DNA of 46,589 bases from Hellea sp. (GTDB lineage: Bacteria; Pseudomonadota; Alphaproteobacteria; Caulobacterales; Maricaulaceae), in contig JAHDHS010000018.1 of the NCBI GenBank assembly GCA_020631215.1, positions 1-46,589 on the forward strand, read 5' to 3'. Position numbers and translations under genes: made by a program. The notes beneath the pieces were generated by a model that was not told the origin of the DNA, did no database searches, and saw only the letters and a program-made list of their open reading frames with translations. The first letter of the stretch is position 1. Each line of letters opens with the position of its first letter. Positions 1 to 6,800 of this stretch are shown piece by piece.

Positions 1-2
1 TG

Positions 3-80
3 CTCCAAGAGCTCCCCATGGAATTCGCCGTCGAAGCCCAAAAACTCGTCGCGATTTCGCTTGAGGGGAGTGTGGGTTAG
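3..80 (+). CDS. sufB: SufB C-terminus (partial, 5' end outside window)
   Basis: The first 25 codons of the window read through to TAG at 78-80. They end in a tail containing EFAVEAQKLVAISLEGSVG. This closely matches the C-terminus of SufB as I recall it from E. coli (EFAVEAQKLLAISLEHSVG). SufB is the scaffold subunit of the SufBC2D iron-sulfur cluster assembly complex in the cytoplasm. Only the tail is visible, so the catalytic region cannot be checked. The next gene starts at GTG 80, overlapping the TAG by one base, and the last sufB codons carry its GGGGAG ribosome binding site. The call rests on this one conserved tail plus the sufC, sufD, sufS and sufA genes downstream. Confidence 0.85.
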   Translation, partial: LQELPMEFAVEAQKLVAISLEGSVG

Positions 81-556
81 TGGCTAAGGTTGCTACATAT
101 CTTCTGTGTTTAACCTTGCTTGGCTGCATCACCGCTGACCAGCGCCTGCAGGCGTCTGAAGCTTACCTGGAGAAGCAAGCTATAGCAGAGGCGACTGTAC
201 CGAAAATCAATGCGAGTTATTGTGAACCTGTCCCTGGTTCCCCAAAAATAGAACTTAACGATATTTCTGATATTGGCATTAAAAGCAACGATGATTGGGA
301 TGCTACATTTGAGAAAATTGAATCTCACATCAAGAAAATAAGCTTCGCTAAAAATTTAGAAAGAAACCAGATTAGTTGCTGGAGTGGTGGAGGATTTATT
401 TTGGTCGATGTCGACGAATTGAAAGATCTGAACATGACTTGGCTGCGGATTATTTCGGGAACTTACTATCAAGGCAGAACTCACAAGTGCGCCTATGCCG
501 ATGACCCGAATGCTTGGACGATTAAAGAATGCCCGATGAAGGGGAGTGTGGGATGA
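80..556 (+). CDS. putative lipoprotein of unknown function inserted after sufB
   Basis: This 158-residue protein starts at GTG, overlapping the sufB stop by one base, with GGGGAG at 66-71 as ribosome binding site. The N-terminus is a short lipoprotein signal with a LTLLGC lipobox, so the mature protein should be lipid-anchored at Cys16 on the periplasmic side. Three further cysteines (in SYCEP, ISCWS and HKCAY) and one near the end (KECPM) could form disulfides. I recognise no family. The base composition is AT-richer than sufC or sufS. Its last codons encode GSVG, like the SufB tail, with an almost identical nucleotide context. The next gene overlaps its stop by ATGA. Confidence 0.6.
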   Translation: MAKVATYLLCLTLLGCITADQRLQASEAYLEKQAIAEATVPKINASYCEPVPGSPKIELNDISDIGIKSNDDWDATFEKIESHIKKISFAKNLERNQISCWSGGGFILVDVDELKDLNMTWLRIISGTYYQGRTHKCAYADDPNAWTIKECPMKGSVG

Positions 557-996
557 TATTTAACTTTTTTCGCCGCCCACAGAGGCCCACAATTGACAGC
601 TTTAGTTCTGATTTATTTTTCAGCCGTATTGGAGCCGGAAGTTTTGTGAAAGGATTAAGACTTGCTGACGCTATACTTTATTTGAAGAGTTACTTAATAG
701 CCGAAGATGCACCCACATCTCCCAAAAACGGGGCCTATACTGGCAGCTATAGATATATTGAAGAATGGAAAGACAAAGACGGTCATATGAATGTGATGAT
801 GACACGCGTCGGGCTGTGGGATCCTGAATGTGAGGGAGAGCAGGTTTTGATGGTGTTCGAAAATTCCTCTAATGCGTTTTGGGAGCTGAAAGATATAGGG
901 ATGCGGCTGAGGTTTTACGTAGGTGAACCAAGCTACACAGGTAGTGACCCAATGACAGAATGGATGATCCAAGATGTTGAAGAGGCATCCATATGA
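553..996 (+). CDS. hypothetical protein in the suf insertion
   Basis: A 147-residue protein. I place the start at ATG 553, which overlaps the TGA of the previous gene (ATGA) and has GGGGAG at 541-546. An in-frame upstream start at 529 would give a longer overlap and has no ribosome binding site. There is no obvious signal peptide: the N-terminus is MIFNFFRRP. The protein is rich in aromatic and acidic residues, with a central YRYIEEWKDKDGH stretch, and looks soluble. No family is recognised. Tight coupling on both sides suggests it is co-translated with the flanking lipoproteins. Composition is AT-rich. Confidence 0.55.
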   Translation: MIFNFFRRPQRPTIDSFSSDLFFSRIGAGSFVKGLRLADAILYLKSYLIAEDAPTSPKNGAYTGSYRYIEEWKDKDGHMNVMMTRVGLWDPECEGEQVLMVFENSSNAFWELKDIGMRLRFYVGEPSYTGSDPMTEWMIQDVEEASI

Positions 997-1469
997 GACT
1001 TTTAGCACTAATATTCTGCCTGATGAGTTTGGTGGCCTGCGGGCAAGAAGAAGCTGATGTGCCGGATACGTCGGTAGCGCTGAGAGACGTTGTTCTGCCG
1101 CCCGCCGCCCCGCCCAAGCCGCAAACCCTCGAAGACATCGATTTCTCCTCTTATTCCTCTGATTTGGCGAAATTTACCGGGCTGGAACGGGGGGAGGCGC
1201 GCATTGATGCGGTCGATAAAGTCCGGCTTTATTTTGCGCCGCAAGGGGCGGAGATTGTCAAAACTTCGACCAAAACATTCGATCGGGATGACGGCTCTGT
1301 GATGATTTTCTCCGTCAGCGGGCTGAAAGATGACTCGGTTAAAGCGCAGGAAATATTCCTGATCCTGGAAGGGCAGGGCTATGATCAAACCCTCGCCGAA
1401 TATGGCATGCGCATCAAATGCCATCGCGGCAATAATACAACCAACTGGCAGACAGAGCTCTGCCCATAA
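993..1469 (+). CDS. putative lipoprotein of unknown function
   Basis: A 158-residue protein starting at ATG 993, overlapping the preceding TGA (ATGA). The N-terminus is a classic lipoprotein signal: MRLLALIFCL, then a lipobox ending LVAC with Cys16, followed by GQEEAD. A proline-rich linker (PPAAPPKP) precedes the folded part. Two late cysteines (IKCH and ELCP) may pair. Length and architecture resemble the first gene of the insertion (lipobox, about 158 residues, late Cys pair), but I cannot claim homology by eye. Base composition is closer to the suf genes than that of its two upstream neighbours. Confidence 0.6.
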   Translation: MRLLALIFCLMSLVACGQEEADVPDTSVALRDVVLPPAAPPKPQTLEDIDFSSYSSDLAKFTGLERGEARIDAVDKVRLYFAPQGAEIVKTSTKTFDRDDGSVMIFSVSGLKDDSVKAQEIFLILEGQGYDQTLAEYGMRIKCHRGNNTTNWQTELCP

Positions 1470-1482
1470 CAAGGAGGCCAAA

Positions 1483-1884
1483 TTGGCTAAAAAATCTTCT
1501 GAACCAAAACGCAAACTCATACAGCTCAATGAAGGCGAGCTGAATTACGCGATGTCGCGCGCGCTCGTGCAGGGCGACTGGTGCTTTGTGTCCGGCACGA
1601 TGGGCTATGATTACACCAAAAAAGAACTACCGGAGAGCGCGGCGCAGCAAACTATGAATACATTCACCAATATCCGCAAGGCACTGGAAACCGCCGGTTT
1701 TGAGCTCGGCCATACGGTGCGCGTGCAATATACTGTCTCTGACCGTAAATATGTCAAAGAAGTCCTGCCCATCATCAAGGCCCATTTCGATAACATCCTG
1801 CCAGCCGCAACCATGGTGCTCGCCGACATGGTCGATCCCAAAGGCAAGATCGAAATCGAAGTGACGGCGTTTAAGGGGGCGTAG
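1483..1884 (+). CDS. Rid-family (YjgF/YER057c/UK114) protein lacking the canonical arginine
   Basis: A 133-residue protein. The start is TTG 1483, because a strong AAGGAGG lies at 1471-1477 just upstream; the longer in-frame extension overlaps the previous gene. The fold signature is visible: WCFVSGTMGYD early, QQTMNTFTNIRKALETAG in the middle and IEIEVTAFKGA at the end. Archetypal RidA enzymes deaminate 2-aminoacrylate and other reactive imines and use an arginine in a PARS-type motif. Here that site reads PAAT, so the arginine is missing. This places it among the non-archetypal Rid subgroups, whose activity is not generally established. Location inside a suf operon is unusual. Confidence 0.85.
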   Translation: MAKKSSEPKRKLIQLNEGELNYAMSRALVQGDWCFVSGTMGYDYTKKELPESAAQQTMNTFTNIRKALETAGFELGHTVRVQYTVSDRKYVKEVLPIIKAHFDNILPAATMVLADMVDPKGKIEIEVTAFKGA

Positions 1885-1903
1885 TGCACAACACGCCTAA
1901 ATA

Positions 1904-1983
1904 TCCGCTCACCCCGTTGAAAAACGGGGTCCAGGTATCCCGCTCTTTCTTTGGGCGCAGACGGGATTTCTGGGTCCTGACTT
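1904..1983. repeat. REP-type palindromic element
   Basis: The intergenic stretch between the Rid gene and the next membrane gene carries a perfect hairpin, CCCCGTT (1912-1918), loop GAAA, AACGGGG (1923-1929). A weaker CCCG...CGGGA pair follows. It shares the 11-mer CCGCTCACCCC with the element at 3171. This type of short bulky palindrome is common between genes in alphaproteobacteria. The right boundary is approximate. Confidence 0.6.
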
Positions 1984-2007
1984 TTGTTAGAATGATTGGA
2001 GGCGCAT

Positions 2008-2412
2008 ATGGTTAAAGACAATTCCAAAAAATATGAAGATACACTTTACGAAGCGATGAGTAGGCATAGTTCTTTGCCAGCCTTTGGCTTGCTTGTGGGC
2101 TTGGCTTTAATCTGGCTGCTTGTGTTAACACCTCTTAGCAACAACCTGAAAATTGAAGAAACTCTACCATCATTTACCTTATCGCCAACATTGGTAATTT
2201 TCTTAGTGGGTTTGTTAAATATCTACATTTTTGTAAATGCGTTGAATAGAAGACAATTTCGTAAAAAATATCATTCGGCAGCTCGAGAAAAGGGATTTTC
2301 TGAGGCAGAGATAGAAGCTCACATTTCCAAACGCGAAATTGAAAATATGATTATGCGTGGTGATATGCACAGCAATTTGAAAAAAAGTATTGAAAGATTA
2401 CGGCGGGAATAA
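2008..2412 (+). CDS. small two-TM membrane protein of unknown function
   Basis: A 134-residue protein starting at ATG 2008 behind TTGGAGG (1996-2002). Two hydrophobic segments are clear, near residues 28-50 (FGLLVGLALIWLLVL) and 65-88 (LVIFLVGLLNIYIFV). A charged, probably cytoplasmic C-terminal tail of about 45 residues follows, rich in Lys, Arg and Glu and likely helical. I recognise no family. The gene is markedly AT-rich compared with sufC, which begins one base after its stop. Its position suggests co-expression with suf, but it may be a neutral passenger. Acquisition by transfer is possible but unproven. Confidence 0.6.
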   Translation: MVKDNSKKYEDTLYEAMSRHSSLPAFGLLVGLALIWLLVLTPLSNNLKIEETLPSFTLSPTLVIFLVGLLNIYIFVNALNRRQFRKKYHSAAREKGFSEAEIEAHISKREIENMIMRGDMHSNLKKSIERLRRE

Positions 2413-2413
2413 A

Positions 2414-3160
2414 ATGCTAAAAATCAATAATTTAACGGCGGCTGTTGATGCTGGTCAAAAGACGATTTTAGAGGGTCTGTCACTGGAAATACCAGCGGGG
2501 GAAGTCCATGCGGTTATGGGGCCGAACGGTGCCGGGAAATCGACGCTCTCTTATGTCCTGACAGGGCGTGAGGGATATGACGTCACGGGCGGTAAGGTCG
2601 AGCTCGAGGGGGAAAATTTGCTGGATATGGACCCGGAAGAGCGGGCGGCCAAGGGCGTTTTTCTGTCTTTCCAATATCCGCTGGAAATCCCCGGCGTGCC
2701 GACCATGACTTTCTTACGCACGGCCCTGAACGCCCAAAGGAAAGCGCGCGGTGAAGAGGAAATGTCCGCGCCGGAATTTCTAAAAAAATCCAGAGCCTTG
2801 GCCAAAGACCTTAAGATCAAACCGGACATGTTAAAACGCCCGCTGAATGTCGGGTTTTCCGGCGGCGAGAAGAAACGCATGGAAATCTTCCAGATGATGA
2901 TGTTAGAGCCGCGCTTTATCGTCATGGATGAGACTGATAGCGGGCTGGATGTTGATGCCTTGCGCATTGTTGCCGATGGCGTGAACCGGCTGCGTAATCC
3001 GGATCGTGGCATGTTGATCATCACCCATTATCAGCGCCTGCTCGATTATATCGTGCCGGATAAGGTGCATGTCCTCGCAGGCGGTAAAATCGCGGCCAGC
3101 GGCGATGCGGACTTTGCGAAAAAACTCGAAGCGGAAGGTTATGATGCATATGCGGCGTAA
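2414..3160 (+). CDS. sufC: Fe-S cluster assembly ATPase SufC
   Basis: A 248-residue cytoplasmic ABC-type ATPase that powers the SufBC2D scaffold. Walker A is GPNGAGKST, the signature is FSGGEKKRMEI, Walker B is FIVMDETDSGLD, and the switch histidine lies in ITHYQRLL. ETDSGLD is the SufC hallmark. The start is ATG 2414, one base past the preceding stop, giving MLKINNL. A longer reading from TTG 2390 would overlap the membrane gene and has no support. In most bacteria sufC directly follows sufB; here about 2.3 kb of other genes separate them. Confidence 0.97.
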   Translation: MLKINNLTAAVDAGQKTILEGLSLEIPAGEVHAVMGPNGAGKSTLSYVLTGREGYDVTGGKVELEGENLLDMDPEERAAKGVFLSFQYPLEIPGVPTMTFLRTALNAQRKARGEEEMSAPEFLKKSRALAKDLKIKPDMLKRPLNVGFSGGEKKRMEIFQMMMLEPRFIVMDETDSGLDVDALRIVADGVNRLRNPDRGMLIITHYQRLLDYIVPDKVHVLAGGKIAASGDADFAKKLEAEGYDAYAA

Positions 3161-3170
3161 TTCTATTAAT

Positions 3171-3254
3171 CCGCTCACCCCAGCGAAGGCTGGGGCCCAG
3201 AACCAATCAGTGCATATCACAGCACTGGATCCCAGCTTTTGCTGGGATGAGCGG
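3171..3254. repeat. REP-type palindromic element between sufC and sufD
   Basis: Outer arms CCGCTCA (3171-3177) and TGAGCGG (3248-3254) are perfect inverted repeats. Inside are two further perfect hairpins: CCCCAGC/GCTGGGG (3178-3195, loop GAAG) and ATCCCAGC/GCTGGGAT (3229-3248, loop TTTT). The right edge runs directly into the sufD ribosome binding site. It shares CCGCTCACCCC with the element at 1904. Confidence 0.75.
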
Positions 3255-3264
3255 GAGTTGTAAG

Positions 3265-4302
3265 GTGAGTTTAGATTCAAACCAACTCCCCACACGCCGT
3301 GACGAAGCATGGAAGTGGACGGATGTGCGCGGCCATGCGGATGGGCAGGCGGGATTGTCTGCGGCGGGTCGTCCGAAATTTACTCTGCCCGAGGGCGTGA
3401 CAATTGCCGAAGTGCCAAGGGATGATCTGGACACGGATACGCCTATGGCGAAACTCGCCCGCAGCTTTGGGGGCAAGGTCTGGGCGATTGACGTGCCCGC
3501 CGGGCTTCAGCCCTCCGGGCCGCTGATCATTGAAAATCTCAATCGCGGGCATATTCGTATTCGCATTGATATCGGGAAGGGCGCAAAGCTGTCCGTCATC
3601 GAACATCATGCGGGCGATAGCGGCAGCTTCACCAATCTTGATATGACGGTTACATTAAAGGCCAGTGCGGAGCTGGACCGTACGCTTATCCATCATGATC
3701 CCGATGATGCCATGCGAGTTGTCACGGCGCATATCACCGCTTGGAATGAGGCTAAGATCGTTCAGCAGGCTCTGTCATTTGGCGGAAATTTGTCACGGCT
3801 TGAGACGCGCTTGGCGGGTATGGGCAAACATATCGAGGCGGTGCTGAACGGGGCTTATCTGCTCGACGGCAAGCGCCATACGGATATGACAAGCTATATC
3901 GATTTGACCGCGCCGGATTGCACAATCCGCCAAGCCGTGAAGGGTGTGGTTACGGATAAGTCGCGAGGTGTGTTCCAAGGTAAATTTCACGTACGCCGCC
4001 CTGCGCAGCAAACCGATGCCGAAATGCGCCATGACGCGCTGATGCTCTCAGACGCGGCCGAGGTGCGCTCCAAGCCGGAACTGGAGATCTACGCCGATGA
4101 TGTCGAATGCGCCCATGGCAATACAATCGGGCAGTTGGATGAGAGCGCGCTGTTCTACATGCGCCAACGCGGCATTCCGTTGGGGCAGGCGAGGGCATTG
4201 TTGACGGAGGCATTCCTGACCGAAGTCTTTGACGATATGGCGGATGAGGATTTGAAAATCAGTCTACTTGAAAAAATACAGAATTGGTTGGCGGTAACAT
4301 AA
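3265..4302 (+). CDS. sufD: Fe-S cluster assembly protein SufD
   Basis: A 345-residue SufD, the SufB paralogue that partners SufB and SufC in the scaffold complex. The conserved C-terminal block is visible: KPELEIYADDVECAHGNT, then LDESALFYMRQRGI and the final LLTEAFLTEVFDD, including the Cys and His of this family. The N-terminal LPTRRDEAWKWTDV block is typical too. I chose GTG 3265, with GGGAG seven bases upstream. The in-frame ATG at 3247 lies inside the REP palindrome and would have no ribosome binding site. The stop overlaps the next start by one base (TAATG). Confidence 0.95.
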   Translation: MSLDSNQLPTRRDEAWKWTDVRGHADGQAGLSAAGRPKFTLPEGVTIAEVPRDDLDTDTPMAKLARSFGGKVWAIDVPAGLQPSGPLIIENLNRGHIRIRIDIGKGAKLSVIEHHAGDSGSFTNLDMTVTLKASAELDRTLIHHDPDDAMRVVTAHITAWNEAKIVQQALSFGGNLSRLETRLAGMGKHIEAVLNGAYLLDGKRHTDMTSYIDLTAPDCTIRQAVKGVVTDKSRGVFQGKFHVRRPAQQTDAEMRHDALMLSDAAEVRSKPELEIYADDVECAHGNTIGQLDESALFYMRQRGIPLGQARALLTEAFLTEVFDDMADEDLKISLLEKIQNWLAVT

Positions 4303-4472
4303 TGGAGACGCCTGATCTCATATCAGCTTTTATAGGGGCTAATCTCTATTTGTTTGGCCGGTTGATGGTGACGTATAAAGGAGACAAGAAATTTTTCCTT
4401 TATTTGCGTATGGCGGGGCTCGTGATTTTGGTGATTAGCCTTGTAAAAATTGCTTTCGGGGTTTTGTCATGA
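4302..4472 (+). CDS. 56-residue membrane protein between sufD and sufS
   Basis: A very small protein starting at ATG 4302, sharing one base with the sufD stop. Its own TGA overlaps the sufS ATG (ATGA). A weak N-terminal hydrophobic patch (LISAFIGANLYLFGRLM) is followed by a charged turn (KGDKKFF) and a strong TM segment (AGLVILVISLVKIAFGVL). No family is recognised. The double overlap makes it translationally coupled to both suf genes, which supports real expression despite its size. AT content is higher than in its neighbours. Confidence 0.6.
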   Translation: METPDLISAFIGANLYLFGRLMVTYKGDKKFFLYLRMAGLVILVISLVKIAFGVLS

Positions 4473-5686
4473 CATTTGATGTCGATGTTATCCGCGCCCA
4501 ATTTCCGATCCTCTCGCGTGAGATCAATGGGCGGCCCATCGCCTATCTGGACAATGCCGCCTCTGCGCAGAAGCCACAGGCGGTAATTGATGCCCTGACC
4601 CGGCAGATGAGCCACAGCTATGCCAATGTGCATCGCGGGCTGCACACTATGGCGAATGAAACCACGGAAGCCTATGAAGGCGCGCGGGCCAAGGTCGCGG
4701 CGTTTCTCGGCGCGCCGAAGCCGAATAATATCGTCTTCACCAAAGGCGCGACAGAGGCACTGAATTTGGCTGCCTACGGCCTCGCCCATGAAATCAAACC
4801 CGGCGATGAGATTATCATCAGCCAGATGGAGCATCACTCCAATATCGTGCCCTGGCATTTCCTGCGCGAGCGTTATGGCGCGGTGATCAAATTTATCCCG
4901 GTGACGGAGGCAGGCGAGCTTGATTTGGAGGCGTTCAAATCCCTGCTATCCGTCAAGACAAAAATCGTGTCCGTCGTGCATATGTCCAATGTGCTGGGGA
5001 CGATTAACCCCGTCAAACAAATGGGTGAATGGGCCCATGCGGCGGGGGCGATTTTCATCGTCGATGGCACGCAGGCCGCTGTGCATATGCCGATTGATGT
5101 TCTCGATCTGGATGTCGATCTGTTTTGTATGACCGGGCACAAGCTCTACGGCCCCTCCGGTATCGGCGCGCTTTATGGCAAGGCGGATATGCTAAGCCGG
5201 ATGCAGCCCTTTAATGGCGGGGGCGAGATGATCGAAGACGTCTATGAAGACCGCGTCACCTATAATGATCCGCCGCATAAATTCGAGGCTGGCACGCCGC
5301 CGATTCTGCAGGCGATTGGCTTGGGGGCCGCGATTGACTGGTATCGGCAATTTGACCCGCAAGATATCCATTTGCATGAAATGGCGGTGTACCATCACGC
5401 GCTGGACGGGCTGCGGTCGATCAACAGCTTTCGCCTGATCGGGGACGCGAAGGAAAAGGGCTCGGTGCTCGCTTTCAATCTCGAAGGCGCGCATGCTCAT
5501 GACGTCGCGCAAATCCTGGATAAATATGGCATTGCCGTGCGTGCCGGGCAGCATTGCACACAGCCCTTGATGGAGAGCCGCGGCATTCATTCCACCGCTC
5601 GGGCCAGTTTCGGGATTTACAATACGCTGGACGAAGCTGACCGCCTGATCGAAGGGGTGAAGAAGGCGGCTACTTTTTTATCTTAG
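4469..5686 (+). CDS. sufS: cysteine desulfurase SufS
   Basis: A 405-residue PLP-dependent class V aminotransferase-fold enzyme that takes sulfur from cysteine as a persulfide for cluster assembly. The N-terminus has PILSREINGRPIAYLDNAAS. The PLP-binding lysine is in MTGHKLYGPSGIG, and VDGTQA precedes it. The catalytic cysteine lies in RAGQHCTQPL near the C-terminus, with the group II context seen in SufS. Full length. The start overlaps the upstream small gene by ATGA. No SufE or SufU partner is visible in the window. Confidence 0.96.
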   Translation: MTFDVDVIRAQFPILSREINGRPIAYLDNAASAQKPQAVIDALTRQMSHSYANVHRGLHTMANETTEAYEGARAKVAAFLGAPKPNNIVFTKGATEALNLAAYGLAHEIKPGDEIIISQMEHHSNIVPWHFLRERYGAVIKFIPVTEAGELDLEAFKSLLSVKTKIVSVVHMSNVLGTINPVKQMGEWAHAAGAIFIVDGTQAAVHMPIDVLDLDVDLFCMTGHKLYGPSGIGALYGKADMLSRMQPFNGGGEMIEDVYEDRVTYNDPPHKFEAGTPPILQAIGLGAAIDWYRQFDPQDIHLHEMAVYHHALDGLRSINSFRLIGDAKEKGSVLAFNLEGAHAHDVAQILDKYGIAVRAGQHCTQPLMESRGIHSTARASFGIYNTLDEADRLIEGVKKAATFLS

Positions 5687-5704
5687 ATGTGATACTATAT
5701 AGAG

Positions 5705-6190
5705 ATGAACATGGACGACATAACAGACAGACAGCGCCAAGCGGAAGCTATGGCCAATGCGCAGATACCGGGCCTAGATTCGCAAAAAGTGACTCCGGAA
5801 AATGCGAGCGGGCAGGTTGTGTCTAAATCCCGCGACACGATTGATGTGTCCGGCGCGCCCACCGAGCCGCCGACGGACGCAGAGATCGAGCAGATCACGA
5901 CAGATGTGATCGGGCAGCTGAAATCTGTCTATGATCCGGAAATCCCGGTCGACATCTATGAGCTGGGTTTGATCTATAAGGTCGAACTCGAAGATGACCG
6001 CACGCTAAAAGTCGATATGACGCTGACCGCGCCGGGCTGTCCTGTGGCGGGCGAGATGCCCGAATGGGTGCGCGAAGCCTGCGAGGTCGTGGCCGGTGTG
6101 CGCCGTGTGGAAGTGTCCATGACCTTCGATCCGCCCTGGACGCCGGACCGGATGTCCGATGAGGCGAAACTTGAATTGAATATGCTATGA
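5705..6190 (+). CDS. sufT: SufT-type MIP18/DUF59 Fe-S maturation factor
   Basis: A 161-residue protein whose C-terminal 105 residues form a MIP18 (DUF59) domain. SVYDPEIPVDIYELGLIYKV, then LTAPGCPVAGEMP with the conserved cysteine, and VEVSMTFDPPWTPDRMS at the end are diagnostic. Such proteins (SufT, PaaD-like) assist Fe-S protein maturation and usually sit in suf operons. The first 55 residues are a polar, probably disordered extension. ATG 5705 or ATG 5711 are both possible starts. The stop overlaps the sufA ATG. Confidence 0.9.
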   Translation: MNMDDITDRQRQAEAMANAQIPGLDSQKVTPENASGQVVSKSRDTIDVSGAPTEPPTDAEIEQITTDVIGQLKSVYDPEIPVDIYELGLIYKVELEDDRTLKVDMTLTAPGCPVAGEMPEWVREACEVVAGVRRVEVSMTFDPPWTPDRMSDEAKLELNML

Positions 6191-6570
6191 CTGAGGTAAC
6201 GACGACAACTACCAGAGCCCGCCGTCCACGGCCAAAGCTCGTTACGCTGACTGACGCAGCGGCAGATCGCGTACGCGAAATCCTGGCCGAGCGCGGGCAG
6301 GGCTATCTGCGTGTAGGCGTTAAAAATGGCGGCTGTGCGGGTATGGAATATCTCATGGATTATGTCGCCGAGCCGGAAAAATTCGACGAGATTGTCGAGG
6401 ATAAAGGCGTGACCATTGTGGTCGATGCCAAAGCTGTGCTGTTCCTGCTTGGCTCCGTCGTCGACTACGAGGTTGACGTGCTGTCTTCCCGTTTCACCTT
6501 CAAGAATCCGAACCAGACCGATGCGTGTGGCTGCGGGGAGAGCGTGACGATCATTCCGGCGGCTGAATAA
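6187..6570 (+). CDS. sufA: A-type Fe-S carrier SufA/IscA
   Basis: A 127-residue HesB/IscA-family protein with an N-terminal Thr/Arg-rich tail. The three cluster-binding cysteines are in place: NGGCAGMEY and the terminal CGCGES. It accepts clusters from the SufBCD scaffold and passes them to apo-proteins. The ATG at 6187 overlaps the SufT stop. It is the last gene of the suf transcription unit; the tRNA on the other strand ends 10 bases downstream. I see no clear terminator in that gap. Confidence 0.92.
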   Translation: MTEVTTTTTRARRPRPKLVTLTDAAADRVREILAERGQGYLRVGVKNGGCAGMEYLMDYVAEPEKFDEIVEDKGVTIVVDAKAVLFLLGSVVDYEVDVLSSRFTFKNPNQTDACGCGESVTIIPAAE

Positions 6571-6579
6571 GCCGGTAAG

Positions 6580-6667
6580 TGGTGCGGGCGGCCGGAATCG
6601 AACCGGCACTCCGAAACTCGGAACAAGATTTTAAGTCTTGCGTGTCTACCAATTCCACCACGCCCGC
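6580..6667 (-). tRNA. tRNA-Leu (anticodon UAA)
   Basis: On the minus strand, a 7-bp acceptor stem GCGGGCG/CGCCCGC, a TGGTAGAC D-loop region, anticodon stem CAAGA/TCTTG with loop CTTAAAA, a class II long variable arm (TTCCGAGTTTCGGAG) and T-arm CCGGTTCGATTCCGG can be folded by eye. The anticodon UAA corresponds to plus-strand bases 6631-6633. The 3' CCA is encoded (6580-6582); the mature body without CCA is 6583-6667. It is convergent with sufA and divergent from cysD. Confidence 0.95.
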
Positions 6668-6772
6668 AGCAGAATGAGAGCGCGTGCTAGCGCGATCATC
6701 ACATTTTCGCAATCGATTTTGATGACCTCTTTACATTTTCTCTCGTAACTCTATATGTGCACAATATTAATC

Positions 6773-6788
6773 GTGGGATGTTTCCCAC
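6773..6788. promoter_or_regulatory. 16-bp perfect palindrome upstream of cysD, candidate operator
   Basis: GTGGGA (6773-6778), four bases, then TCCCAC (6783-6788). It lies directly upstream of the AAAAGG ribosome binding site and ATG 6801 of the HTH-CysD gene. It could be an operator or an RNA hairpin close to the ribosome binding site. The role is inferred from position only. Confidence 0.4.
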
Positions 6789-6800
6789 AAAAGGTGCGTA

